A DNA stretch of 15,000 nt. It comes from Stramonita haemastoma. Taxonomy: Eukaryota; Mollusca; Gastropoda; Neogastropoda; Muricidae. A model generated the notes under the pieces. That model had not been told where the DNA came from, made no database searches, and worked only from the letters and a program-made list of their open reading frames with translations. Location: positions 107,394 through 122,393 of the forward strand of contig CM060323.1 of NCBI GenBank assembly GCA_030674155.1, given 5' to 3'. Shown here one piece after another: positions 1 to 8,436 of the stretch. Made by a program: the position numbers and the translations under genes. The number at the start of each line of letters is the position of its first letter. Within the stretch, counting starts at the first letter, position 1.

Positions 1-1
1 G

Positions 2-172
2 ACGTTTGCAAGGACCAGGCTCTTCCTTCTGATCACCACGCTGTTACAGCGATTCGACTTCCTCCCTCCCGAAAACGGCGAAGTGATTCCCCTGGATGAC
101 GTCCCTTGGATCAATGGCGCCGTTCTTCTCTTGCCAGCCTACAAGTGTCGTGTTCAACGTCGTGCATTGTAA
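2..172 (+). CDS. Cytochrome P450, C-terminal end (partial, 3' terminal exon)
   Basis: Frame 2 from the window edge is open for 56 codons and stops with TAA at 170-172. It begins FARTRLFLLITTLLQRFDF, the helix-L segment that directly follows the heme-ligand cysteine in animal CYP2-clan P450s (family pattern: A-R-x-E-L-F-x-F-x-x-x-L-L-Q-R-F). It continues through a short loop (LPPENGEVIPLDD) to a terminal strand ending PAYKCRVQRRAL. P450s are heme monooxygenases, and this clan usually sits on the ER membrane and oxidises small lipophilic substrates. The heme signature FxxGxRxCxG would lie just left of the window, so the catalytic cysteine cannot be checked. The length after the helix is normal for the family and no break is seen. 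Family assignment is firm; clan is likely; substrate and subfamily cannot be told from this fragment. Confidence 0.88.
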   Translation, partial: TFARTRLFLLITTLLQRFDFLPPENGEVIPLDDVPWINGAVLLLPAYKCRVQRRAL

Positions 173-350
173 CAGACAAGTTGTTGTAGTTTTCTTTCTT
201 TATTGAAAGAAAACATTACATTAGAAGACGCTTGAAACAAACTGTGAAGGAAGTGATGGCACAGTGTTCAGATTATTATCATCATTCAGTTTCTTTTTTA
301 TTATTATTCTTTTATTTCCAAAATAATGGAATTTTTATTAAAAATTATTT
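173..350 (+). other. Probable 3' untranslated region of the P450 gene
   Basis: AT-rich, non-coding sequence follows the P450 stop codon. An ATTAAA at 337-342 is a possible variant poly(A) signal, and an AATAAA at 747-752 followed by GT-rich sequence is a second candidate further on. Neither can be confirmed without transcript data. Confidence 0.35.
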
Positions 351-508
351 TATACTTTTACATCGAGAATAATGGGATAAGCACTCTTGTGCTTTTTTAC
401 ATCCAGTCCCCATGTGTATGCAGTTTTGTAAATGTCATCTGTTCCCACTGGCACACGATGGCCTACTCTTACGAAAAGCGAAACAGGATTTAACGTGTGT
501 GCACGTGT
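351..508 (-). mobile_element. SINE family A, copy 1 (5'-truncated)
   Basis: This segment matches copies at 1015-1320 and 2039-2264 and the reverse complement of 13344-13701. Read on the - strand it contains the 3' half only: the block ending in the invariant GGACTGGATGTAAAAAAGCA-type sequence, the AGCAC/GTGCT hairpin and the TTATCCCATTATTCTCGATG tail region. The tRNA-like head and the 37-bp core are missing, so it is a 5'-truncated insertion. It has more substitutions than copies 2 and 3 (CCCCATGTG for CCCCGTGTG, GCGAAAC for GCGGAAC), which suggests it is older. Confidence 0.8.
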
Positions 509-515
509 GGAATGA

Positions 516-920
516 GTACTTGTGTGCTTTTTTTGTTTTTTAATGCGGTTATTGCGGGGACAAGCTCAGTGTATTCATGGCTAATTTTACAGAACATTAA
601 CAAGATTTACGCTGTGTGATGTTTGATACAAATTTTGTTTTGCTCTTTTTATTAGCTTTTATCATGAAGGGCTGCACTTCTAAGTTACTAATGCTAGTTG
701 ATTTGTGGTTTGTGATTTGTGGTTTGTGATTGGTTATGCCAAACGTAATAAAGTTTTGGCATGAGTTGTTGTGATGCCTGTTATGCAGCATTGGTTTTCT
801 AAGTGACTTTCAAATTTACACTTTTGAATAGGGAGATAGTCATCAGTGTGTGTGACTCCAGTCTGCACATGAGCTTTATATGCTCATCCTTGGAGCTAGA
901 AGCTGACCATAGCACGAAGT
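516..920. other. AT-rich intergenic sequence, no gene seen
   Basis: No open frame with a recognisable product on either strand. The only structure is a short direct repeat at 700-733, a 14-bp unit GATTTGTGGTTTGT present twice plus a partial third copy. Confidence 0.6.
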
Positions 921-943
921 GAGAGAGAGAGAGAGAGGGAGAG

Positions 944-1009
<66 letters not shown>

Positions 1010-1014
1010 GAGAG
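921..1014. repeat. (GA)n microsatellite
   Basis: Almost pure GA with a few GGA interruptions. It abuts the 3' tail of SINE A copy 2, which is also followed by GA on its other side. Confidence 0.95.
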
Positions 1015-1316
1015 ATTGATTGATTGATTGATTGATTTGATTGATTTATTCTTTTATATCGAGGATAATGGGATAAGCACTTTTGTGCTTTTTTTCATCC
1101 AGTCCCCGTGTGTATGCAGTTTTGTGAATGTCATCTGTTCCCGCAGGCACACGATGGCCTACTCTTACGAAAAGCGGAACAGGATTTAACGTGTGCGCAA
1201 GATGTTCTGCGTGCGTTCGCACACGGGGCCTCGGTTTAAAGTCTCATCCGAAGGACTTTGGGAGAGTAGAGTCAGCACTGATGTTAACTTCAGGAGAAAA
1301 ATCTCGAGGATCGACC

Positions 1317-1320
<4 letters not shown>
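1015..1320 (-). mobile_element. SINE family A, copy 2 (head missing)
   Basis: On the - strand the element ends with the tail GAATAAATCAATCAAATCAA followed by more AATC units (1015-1050 on the + strand). Going 5' it has the hairpin AGCAC-TTTT-GTGCT at 1076-1089 and the long middle block with AATCCTGTTCCGCTTTTCG. The core (GGATGAGACTTTAAACCGAGG on the - strand) comes next, and the sequence runs into ATTTTTCTCCTGAAG before it is cut off at about 1320. Compared with the full copy at 13344-13701, only the tRNA-derived head is lost. The element lies between two GA tracts (921-1014 and 1322-1422). No coding function is expected; the open frames here come from the repeat. Confidence 0.85.
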
Positions 1321-1321
<1 letters not shown>

Positions 1322-1398
<77 letters not shown>

Positions 1399-1422
1399 GA
1401 GGAGAGAGAGAGAGAGAGAGAG
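1322..1422. repeat. (GA)n microsatellite
   Basis: About 100 bp of GA ending with a few GT units. It directly joins the truncated 5' end of SINE A copy 2. Confidence 0.95.
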
Positions 1423-1436
1423 TGTGTGTATGATCT

Positions 1437-2020
1437 GAAGTTTCCCTTCTTGGGATGATTAAATATTTTTGACTATATTGTGAGTGAGTGAAAGGGAAGT
1501 AATACATAAAGGACAATAATTATCCTAAGCATGCACGTTTTTTGCAATGTCATAAATGTGTTTCACACATAATTTGATAGGTATGCATAAATAAATAAAT
1601 TGTGCAGATATATTACGTGACAGGTCTATCATACTGAAAATGATTGAACACTCGTCTCTAAGATATAGAAGAAAAATTACTGTAATAACAAGAAATAAGA
1701 GATGATAATCTTCAATGAAAGTATTTTGGGGTATTTGCAATATGGATTGTTTGTTTTCCATGATCTCCAAATGTGTGTGTGCGTTCTTTTCATTATCATT
1801 TGAAGTTTTCAAATATAATCGTCAGAGATAAGCCCTACAAATGCATGTTGAGTCTTGCTATTATAGATGAGATCTAGATAGAAACAGATGTATGATTGTG
1901 TGTATGCTTGCGTTTATTTTTTTCTGCTTTATTTCTATCGTTTATGTGTTTGGTTTGATTATATCAAAGCCCCAGCGGAATTATCTGATTCAGTGACTGT
2001 AGCATCTACCAAATGCCAAT
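1437..2020. other. AT-rich intergenic sequence, nothing recognised
   Basis: Both strands were read; the open frames are short, of low complexity and not recognisable. No RNA gene or repeat beyond a short AAAT run near 1590 was seen. Confidence 0.55.
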
Positions 2021-2021
2021 G

Positions 2022-2039
2022 GAGAGAGAGAGAGAGAGA
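2022..2039. repeat. Short (GA)n tract
   Basis: Nine GA units lying immediately at the 3'-tail side of SINE A copy 3. Confidence 0.9.
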
Positions 2040-2263
2040 TTTGATTTTGATTTATTCTTTTATATCGAGGATAATGGAATAAGCACTCTTGTGCTTTTTT
2101 ACATCCAGTCCCCGTGTGTATGCAGTTTTTGTAAATGTCATCTGTTCCCACTGGCACACGATGGCCTACTCTTACGAAAAGCGGAACAGGATTTAACGTG
2201 TGCGCAAGATGTTCTGCGTGCGTTCGCACACGGGGCCTCGGTTTAAAGTCTCATCCGAAGGAC

Positions 2264-2264
<1 letters not shown>
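2039..2264 (-). mobile_element. SINE family A, copy 3 (more strongly 5'-truncated)
   Basis: It is nearly identical to copy 2 over the shared part (hairpin, middle block, core). It stops about 55 bp earlier, just past the core at the sequence GTCCTTCGGATGAGAC (- strand), where a GA tract begins. Both ends touch GA repeats (2022-2039 and 2265-2303), so it sits inside a GA microsatellite. The close match to copy 2 points to recent activity of the family. Confidence 0.85.
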
Positions 2265-2306
<42 letters not shown>

Positions 2307-2331
2307 TGTGTGTGTGTGTGTGTGTGTGTGT
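2265..2331. repeat. (GA)n then (TG)n compound microsatellite
   Basis: GA to 2303 followed by TG to about 2330. It starts at the truncated 5' end of SINE A copy 3. Confidence 0.95.
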
Positions 2332-2981
2332 TTACTGGACTATTTACTTACGAATTCACAAGGTAGAAGTTTGCTGCAATGTAGCAAAAATGACTTTATA
2401 CTAGTTGCCTTTTTGGCCAGATAATTTGTGATGTGGAAATAAACTGTTTTGTTTTTCTGTTTCCTTGTTAATCAGATTTTACTGTGCTGTGTGGTGGCTG
2501 CTGTGTCACAAAATCACATCTTTTTCAAACCTTTGATTTTTACTTAACAAAATTGTCTCTGAACTTCGGATTTCAGTTAATCAAGAAAGCGGAATGAAGG
2601 GAACGAACTTTTGTCACTAAAAAGAGAAATTAATACTTGTCTCCTCTAGTTTACAAATATCTTCTTAGACCCGAAAGTGATAATAGACTTTACAGTTTGT
2701 TACGGTCTGTTTTCTCGTCTTATTTGAAGTAATTTTGTTTTTTGTTTTGTTTTGTTTTTTTAAACTCCATCCAAAAATAAAAAGAGAGCTTAGATTGAGG
2801 GGTTTTTACCATTCCTCGGCTAGAGCTCCAAAGCTGACCAAGGGCGAGATTTTGCGTATGCGACCGTTTTTGCCAATCAAGGTAGCTAGCTGCGTTCCGA
2901 CTTCGGGGTACATTTACAATATAAATTTCCTTGTGTAGGACCTATTCTGTTTTCGAAAGTGTGTGTGTGCGTACGTGCATA

Positions 2982-2983
<2 letters not shown>
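2332..2983. other. Intergenic sequence, nothing recognised
   Basis: AT-rich, with poly-T and GTTTT runs at 2730-2760. No gene, RNA or clear repeat copy was recognised on either strand. Confidence 0.55.
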
Positions 2984-3073
<90 letters not shown>

Positions 3074-3076
3074 CGT
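2984..3076. repeat. (GT)41 followed by (GC)5
   Basis: Pure GT from 2984 to 3065, then alternating GC to 3076. The whole tract alternates purine and pyrimidine. It is complementary to the CA tract at 3186-3322. Confidence 0.97.
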
Positions 3077-3185
3077 GTCCCATCCCTTCGTTTTTGACAC
3101 ATTATTAATTTTTGTCTTTCCGTTTTACTCTGCAAATCTCATTCTGGTGCATGCTCGTTAGAGTATGAATGCAGGCATACAGAAG

Positions 3186-3229
3186 TAACAACAACAACAA
3201 CACACACACACACACACACAGACACACAT

Positions 3230-3304
<75 letters not shown>

Positions 3305-3322
3305 TTCACACACACACGCACG
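3186..3322. repeat. (AAC)n and (CA)n microsatellite
   Basis: Starts as AAC units, then CA with a short interruption at 3221-3234, then about 58 bp of pure CA, then CA with TC and GC changes. Confidence 0.97.
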
Positions 3323-3520
3323 CTTATTGACAGACACAAAAAAGGAATGAGTCAAGCAAAACACAGACTTTATGGAGAGACTGGGGAGAAAGCACATAGG
3401 CTAATAAAAGCTTTTTCTAAAGTTCCATATCTCCCATAGAATCAAAACAATAAGTAATACATACATACATAAAATGCTCTAATGACACATTCACGAATAC
3501 TTATTATAAAGAAAAAATAA

Positions 3521-3806
3521 AAAGTTAAAGTCTGTCCCGAGCCTAAGGCTCATCAGTCCGGTGCTTATCCCGGTTTCTGTGGCGTTAAGCGACTGAGAGT
3601 CATAGACTCCCCCTGGATAGGACGCCAGTCTATCGCAGGGTTAACCCCCAACACAAGGTTGGTACCCTTTTACACCTGGGTGGGGTGAGAAAATAGCCGT
3701 AAAGTGCCTTTTCCAAGGGTACAAAGCCATAGCCGAAAGCTGGGATCGAACCCGCAACCTTTAGATTACGAGTCCAACGCCCTAACCACTAGACTACGGC
3801 GGCGGC
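3521..3806 (-). mobile_element. tRNA-derived SINE (family C), near full length
   Basis: On the - strand the element starts with a tRNA-like head at about 3806-3732, with an A-box-like TAGTCTAGTGGTTAGG and a perfect B-box GGTTCGATCCC (complement of 3742-3752). A non-tRNA body follows (TACCCTTGGAAAAGGCAC, CCACCCAGGTGTAAAAGGG, GACTGGCGTCCTATCC). The 3' end contains GGGATAAGCACCGGACTGA and a short GACTTTAACTTT tail. This is the usual layout of a Pol III-transcribed SINE. The head is unusually well kept (next entry), so the copy is probably young or from a recently active family. Confidence 0.85.
3732..3800 (-). other. tRNA-Thr(CGU)-like head of SINE C (not a functional tRNA gene)
   Basis: These 69 bases fold as a tRNA. 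The acceptor stem is GCCGTAG against CTTTCGGC (one mismatch, one wobble). There is a D arm around TCTAGTGGTTAGG. The anticodon stem is TTGGA/TCTAA with the seven-base loop CTCGTAA, giving anticodon CGT, and the T arm has loop TTCGATC. The loop matches threonine tRNA. It is read as a SINE head because SINE body sequence follows without a terminator and because of mismatches in the acceptor and T stems. Confidence 0.65.
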
Positions 3807-3994
3807 TAGTATAAAGAAAAGGCACTTTCTAATTTGTATAACACGCAACACAAAATAATAGTATTATCTATTAATGTGCAATATACATCTCCAATCTAAA
3901 CACAAACAAAATGTCACAAACGTTATACAGAAGAAGAAAAATGCATGCAGGATTTACAACTTTTTGTTGTTGTTTTTTTTAGCTGAATAGAAGT

Positions 3995-4140
3995 GCTTGA
4001 TCATGGGTGACGCCCTCTCCCGGGGAGAACCCCCCCCCCCCCCCACACACACACACACACACACACCTGTATCACACGATGAGAAATCTGACATGACTGA
4101 AAGTGGTATACAGTTGCAGTACAATACAATACAATGCAAT
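3995..4140 (+). mobile_element. SINE family B, diverged 3' fragment
   Basis: GACGCCCTCTCCCGGGGAGA, then GAGAAATCTGACATGACTGA and AAGTGGTA, parallel the 3' end of the SINE at 10052-10345 (GACGCGCTCTCCCCGGGGAG, GAGAAATCTGCTGTGACATA, AAGTGGTA). The stretch that reads GCAGCCCGAATTTCATGCA in the other copy is here replaced by a poly-C run and a CA repeat (about 4031-4066). The tail passes into AATAC-type pentamers. Confidence 0.75.
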
Positions 4141-4292
4141 GCAATACAATACAAAACAATAAAATCAGTGCAAAACGAGCAACACAATCAGTACAAAACG
4201 AACAGAACGAAAAATACATTCGGTACAAATCGAAAAATACAATCAATCCAAAACGAAAAATACAATATAATACAAAACGAAAAATAAAATCA
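4111..4292. repeat. AATAC / CAAAACGA-type degenerate tail repeats
   Basis: Imperfect repeats of ACAAT, GCAAT, AAAACGAA and AATACAAT. They look like the expanded and mutated 3' tail of the SINE B fragment to the left. Confidence 0.6.
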
Positions 4293-4299
4293 ATAGAAT

Positions 4300-4425
4300 A
4301 GAATGGATAACAACCAACACAAGGTGGTAAGAAACGCTCCCGAGTATCAAACCAGCGACTTGGGACTCTCAGGACTACACTAGAAATAAAATGCTTTAAC
4401 CACTCGGCCTTCGCACCCGATAGGT
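4300..4425 (-). mobile_element. tRNA-derived SINE remnant (family E)
   Basis: On the - strand GCGAAGGCCGAGTGGTTAAA resembles the A-box region of long-arm (Leu/Ser type) tRNAs. About 60 bases later GGTTTGATACTCGGG is a degenerate B-box. The rest of a SINE body cannot be followed, so this is a decayed copy or fragment. It cannot be a working tRNA because the arms do not pair well. Confidence 0.55.
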
Positions 4426-4679
4426 GCATTCACCTCTACAGTGGACCTCATTATGGATAGAATCCTGATAGACTTGCAGTGATACAACTTTCAAAATAAG
4501 TAGGCTACACAAAAATTGTGGAGAAATTAGAATTTTTCAAACCGAACGAAGATAATATAAAAGTCAAACAACAAAAGCAAACCAGACTAACGAAGAAATC
4601 CATTCCCCCTAAAACACTACAACAAAACAGAAACAAAACCAACAATAACAAACCAACTAAAACTAGTGCTGGCACTGTC

Positions 4680-4878
4680 ACCCCCAAAAAACAACAACAA
4701 CAACAACACAAAGCAAACAAACAACAAAACACCCCCCAAAAACATACACTCACCAGCTATAAACAAATTTGTTGCGCCCTTCCTAAAGTCCTAAAACAAA
4801 TTAAACTAAAAAAAGTGTGTCAGCAGCAGACGAAATGATGATGATGATGATGATAGTGATGATGATGATGATGATGAT
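4680..4878. repeat. (CAA)n and (ATG)n trinucleotide tracts
   Basis: A short CAA run lies at about 4689-4710 within A-rich sequence. A clean ATG/GAT run lies at about 4836-4877 with one AGTG interruption. No gene is attached. Confidence 0.85.
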
Positions 4879-4879
4879 A

Positions 4880-5427
4880 AGTGTATTCGATTCCAAAGCA
4901 GGATTGACACACATTAACGAAGATGGAATAGCAAGATGAGGGCATGAAAGATGTTAAGTGTTACACACATCCCCAAAATATAAGCTCAAATAGTAGTTTG
5001 TCTTTTCCACAGAGATTTTAGTTGTTTTTACATGAATGACTTTAAAAAATCTCTTTATGACGTAGAGACATAAACTAAAATGACACTGACTTGATATTAC
5101 AAAACTGGCAAAAACAAATGTTGCAATGAAACACAATGAGACATAATCTAGGTCGGATATAATTCTTCGTGTGCATTTTTTTTTCGTATAATGAGTGTTG
5201 GGATAGGTGGTGGTAGTGGAAGGAGAAGGGTGAGTGGGATAAAATTGCATTTGACCATCATAATAACCATAGACAGAAGAAGATAAACATGATGCATAAC
5301 TGTCAAGGCGTTTTGTGTAGAACCTTCAACCCACAAGACTGATAATGGACTGATTGGCCAATGATTGCTTGATGATTGGCTGAAAGGAGCAGCAACATAA
5401 GGAGAAAAAAGCAGAGATGAATGTATC
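4880..5427. other. Intergenic sequence, nothing recognised
   Basis: No coding exon, RNA or repeat family was recognised on either strand. It lies just beyond the likely 3' end of the GT92 transcript. Confidence 0.5.
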
Positions 5428-5433
5428 TTTATT
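5428..5433 (-). promoter_or_regulatory. Candidate poly(A) signal of the GT92 gene
   Basis: AATAAA on the - strand, about 420 bases past the GT92 stop codon. It is followed 20-30 bases later by a T-rich stretch (GCTTTTTTCTCC), which is the expected layout. It is the first canonical hexamer I see downstream of the stop. Confidence 0.5.
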
Positions 5434-5638
5434 TCAGACTGTGAAAGCAATTACTGCCTTCCTCCTTTTTGTTCTCACCCTTCTCTTTGCCTTCTTCCTC
5501 CACCTTTCCTCTCCTTCCCGTTCAAACACCCGCCAGACCAACCTCTGCATCTACTCCCCACCCCCACACCCCAATAGACACACCCACACCTCCCACATCC
5601 CAATCCACCAACAGCGATGTATACAATGTGCAGGTGCT

Positions 5639-5851
5639 GGAAAGATTTCCAGTCGTTCCCCTGTTAGTTAAGAGAGCGCTTTCTTCTCTATTGAAGATCA
5701 AAACAGAGTTTTGAAGAAAACTGGTTCAGATGTGGAATAACATCATGGGAACATTAGAATAGTATTGTAGTCAATGTAGCGAATGTCACTTGAAGATCAT
5801 GGACGAGAAAAACCTCTTTTAAAGGAGGGGGGAACGACTGGAAATCTTTCC
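5639..5851. repeat. 23-bp perfect inverted repeat with 167-bp loop, in the GT92 3' UTR
   Basis: The arms 5639-5661 and 5829-5851 are exact reverse complements over 23 bases (arm core AAAGATTTCCAGTCGTTCCC), with 5662-5828 between them. In the GT92 transcript the first arm begins four bases past the stop codon at 5856-5858. No target-site duplication is visible outside the arms, so a MITE is not clearly supported. An RNA hairpin or a remnant of a rearrangement is equally possible. Confidence 0.9.
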
Positions 5852-5855
5852 GGAA

Positions 5856-6015
5856 TCAGTCCAAGCCCAGTTTGCGGAGTGTGTTTTGAACGCGAGGCTC
5901 GAAGTGCTCTCTGTAGTGGGTCAGGGTCCGGTCAGTGATTCTGGGCATCGTGCAGTTGCGGAAGGGACACTTCCGGTAGTGTAGCAGAATGGCCGTTGAT
6001 GGCACCGCTCTTTTG
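5856..6015 (-). CDS. GT92 glycosyltransferase, terminal exon (e)
   Basis: The exon follows a strong acceptor (CATTGTCTCCTTCCAG, AG at 6016-6017), starts in phase 2 and ends with TGA at 5856-5858, giving 52 complete residues. It encodes the C-terminal part typical of the family: ILLHYRKC (the H-Y-R-x-C motif), then DRTLTHYREHFEPRVQNTL and a final KLGLD (family pattern: D-x-x-x-x-x-Y-x-x-x-L-x-x-x-V-x-x-x-L-x-x-L-G). The H-Y-R-C element belongs to the catalytic fold. The phase matches the donor of exon d exactly and the junction codon becomes ACC (Thr). The reading frame is intact and the end is at the normal family position. Confidence 0.9.
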
Positions 6016-7435
6016 CTGGAAGGAGACAATGGCAGGGGTACGGTGACAGAAGATTGACAACAAGAATAGGAAGTAGCTTGAAGAATTAGAAATTTTTTTT
6101 TTAATAGCTTAAAGTTGTTGTTTTTTTCAGTTGACACTTATACTGCATGACTTAGCTTTTTCAAACGAAATTTCTCTGGTACGTACTTGGGGCTTTTCTG
6201 TGGTAGACCCTTGCAGTTTAGGTGATCACATGGGGAAACGGGAGACAGGTTTCTCACAGTCTTGCTAATTTTTTTTTTTACTTGTCTAAACGTCGTCTGT
6301 GTGAAAAAAATTAAAAGCTAATCATGTGCAGTGACTTAATTTTTTTTTATTGATAGAAGTAAAGTTCAGGTTCATTAACGAATCGCTACGTAGCCTACTT
6401 TTTTAAACTGGATGAATGCTTTTTTCATTTTGCAAGGGAGTTTTGCCAATACTGTGCATGTGTAGTTTGAAAGTGTAAAAGGGTCTATTGCCAGAGGTGC
6501 CTCTAGGATGTGTTGTGGATTTTTCTCGGTAGATTTCATGGCCTGAGTGCGTGTCTGTTTAGTCCTGTGCGGACGAACCATTGCTACTTTAGTAGTTGCT
6601 ATCAGGAAGAGGTTTTAAAAAAGCTTAGGATTCTGTAGCTTGTGCTGAACAAACTAAACAAAACCTTTCCACATTATGCTATGGTCACTTTTTCGGTTTG
6701 GCTTCCTGATAAAAATTACTATAAAGATTCAGGATGGGTAAGTGGGTACTAAACGTAGCCTTAACCATCAAACTTTGCTGACCCTGACATGACCTGACCT
6801 ATCCTGCAGTCTAGTAGATCGTTTGGGGCACCACTGAACATTTTGCTTATAGGTTGGGTTTAAAAACAAACAAACACGTGAGAACTTTTAACTATATAGG
6901 ATCCAATGCATATAGGGTTCTTGCTTTATTGAATTGACCAGACTGGCATTGTTTTTTGTGACAAACGAGTGTTGAGTTTTTTGATGGTAAAGAAACAGAA
7001 GTGGCTATAAGTGTTCAGTTGGTTGTCGAATATATTATATGTCTTTTTTGCCTGTATATTTCCATATAATAAGTTTGTGATTTTTTTTCACAAAATTATT
7101 TAAACACCTTTGGCAATTTTATTTTTTGCTTTTCCTCACTTTCCTTTTTGTAGAATGCTGTGACCACAGAACACTGAGCAAAGATCTGCTGAAGTTTTGT
7201 TCTGCTGTTTGAAGTGCAAGAATATGTTTTGTTCTGCTGTTTGAAGTGCAAGAATATGTTTTGTTCTGCTGTTTGAAGTACAAGAATATGCATAAATTCA
7301 AACTTGTAGAATACCTGACAACAATTTTGTTTTTACTAGTTCTGATTTAACAATCACTCCTTTTGATTGTGTACTTTTTATAAGGAACTCCTACTTTTCA
7401 AGATTTTGACACCACTGTATCCCCTTAGCTCTTAC
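6016..7435 (-). other. GT92 intron between exons d and e
   Basis: 1,420 bases bounded by GTAAGA at the donor (7435-7430) and TCCTTCCAG at the acceptor. It is AT-rich with several poly-T runs on the + strand. No coding exon or known repeat was recognised except the three-copy 32-bp repeat at 7194-7289. Confidence 0.75.
7194..7289. repeat. Three exact-length copies of a 32-bp tandem repeat
   Basis: The unit is GTTTTGTTCTGCTGTTTGAA followed by GTGCAAGAATAT. Copies 1 and 2 are identical; copy 3 has one change (GTAC for GTGC). The sequence before and after is unrelated, so this is a recent local triplication within the intron. Confidence 0.95.
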
Positions 7436-7653
7436 GTTTTGTATCCTGGAAATGGCATGAGGTGATGAGTGAGAGGCTGGTGTATTCTGGCAGGGACATA
7501 CACGTACTTGAACCTGGCCTCCCAAGGCACCGTGCTGTTCAGGTATTGCAGCATGTGAACGGGAGACGTAGGGTCCACTGGGCCCCATTCTTCAACAAAG
7601 AATTGAACCCTGAAGATGATGGCAGCTAGATTCGATCGTTTTTTGAACTCCGT
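7436..7653 (-). CDS. GT92 glycosyltransferase, internal exon (d)
   Basis: The exon follows a textbook acceptor (a long T/C run then CCCAAACAG, AG at 7654-7655), starts in phase 0 and ends at the donor AAAAC|GTAAGA in phase 2, encoding 72 residues plus two bases. It reads TEFKKRSNLAAIIFRVQFF, then EEWGPVDPTSP, HMLQYLNSTVPWEARFKYV and PARIHQPLTHHL. This is the GT92 segment after the metal site: an F-strand (IIFRVQFF), the hMLqYl...K-Y-x-x-x-P block, and a conserved H near PARIHQPLTHH. It joins exon c in phase 0 and exon e in phase 2 without loss of family sequence. No stop or frame break is seen. Confidence 0.9.
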
Positions 7654-7722
7654 CTGTTTGGGAAAAAAAAGAAAGAAAGAAGCTGTCAATATGATGTTTT
7701 GTTTTTGGTGGTAGATTGTGTT

Positions 7723-8143
7723 TGTCTGGTCTGATCTGGTCTGATCTGGTCTGGTCTGGTCTGGTCTGGTCTCTGGTCTGGTCTGGTGTCTGGTGTGGTC
7801 TGGTCTTGTCTGGTGTGGTCTGGTCTTGTCTCTGGTCTGGTGTGGTCTGGTCTTGTCTCTGGTCTGGTGTGGTCTTGTCTTGTCTCTGGTCTGGTGTGGT
7901 CTGGTCTTGTCTCTGGTCTGGTGTGGTCTGGTCTTGTCTCTGGTCTGGTCTGGTCTCTGGTCTTGCCTCGTCTTGTCTCTGGTCTAGTCTTGTCTCTGGT
8001 CTAGTCTTGTCTCTGGTCTAGTCTTGTCTCTGGTCTGGTCTTGTCTCTGGTCTAGTCTTGTCTCTGGTCTAGTCTTGTCTCTGGTCTTGCCTGGTCTTGT
8101 CTCTGGTCTGGTCTGGTCTCTGGTCTGGTATGATCTTGTCTGG
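7723..8143. repeat. Minisatellite based on TCTGG/TCTTG pentamers with 27-bp and 17-bp higher-order units
   Basis: The left part is simple TCTGG repeats. From about 7805 a 27-bp unit (GTCTGGTCTTGTCTCTGGTC plus TGGTGTG) repeats about five times. From about 7980 to 8090 a 17-bp unit (TCTAGTCTTGTCTCTGG) takes over. It lies in the GT92 intron between exons c and d. Because 27 is divisible by three, the array is open in several frames, and those frames are not genes. Confidence 0.95.
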
Positions 8144-8195
8144 ACTTGCGCTGATTTTGGTTGATATAATTTCCTCCAGGCTTTTGGATATGTTT

Positions 8196-8199
<4 letters not shown>

Positions 8200-8283
<84 letters not shown>
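8200..8283. repeat. (CT)n microsatellite
   Basis: About 84 bp of pure CT on the + strand, lying between the two minisatellites in the same intron. Confidence 0.97.
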
Positions 8284-8285
<2 letters not shown>

Positions 8286-8436
8286 TCACTCACTCTCTCG
8301 TGCATATATGCTGTGTTTAATTTAGTGTATCACAATTAAGAATGTAGCAGTCATAAGCTGATATAATGTAGCAAACAAAACATTTTGACAATGTTGTCAC
8401 TGCTGGATTACCCCTTTGAAATATTTCACTTTGTCC

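Noticed and set aside
2200..2424. Small + strand frames beginning MRKMFCVRSHTGPRF at several places
   Set aside because: The same peptide recurs at 1193, 2200 and (reverse) 13526 because it is SINE A sequence running into microsatellite.
3732..3800. Functional tRNA-Thr gene
   Set aside because: It has mismatches in the acceptor and T stems, no terminator directly after it, and a SINE body continues downstream.
4001..4429. 142-codon - strand frame
   Set aside because: It runs through SINE remnants, a poly-C/CA repeat and pentamer repeats; the composition is that of repeats, not protein.
5417..5671. 84-codon + strand open frame with a hydrophobic N-terminus resembling a signal peptide
   Set aside because: The rest is low-complexity Pro/His/Thr from CA-rich sequence, it overlaps one arm of the inverted repeat, and no family resemblance was seen. 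The hydrophobic start is probably chance from T-rich sequence.
7716..8289. Open frames over the TCTGG minisatellite and CT tract
   Set aside because: Same cause: 27-bp periodic units without stops, plus a dipeptide-coding CT repeat.
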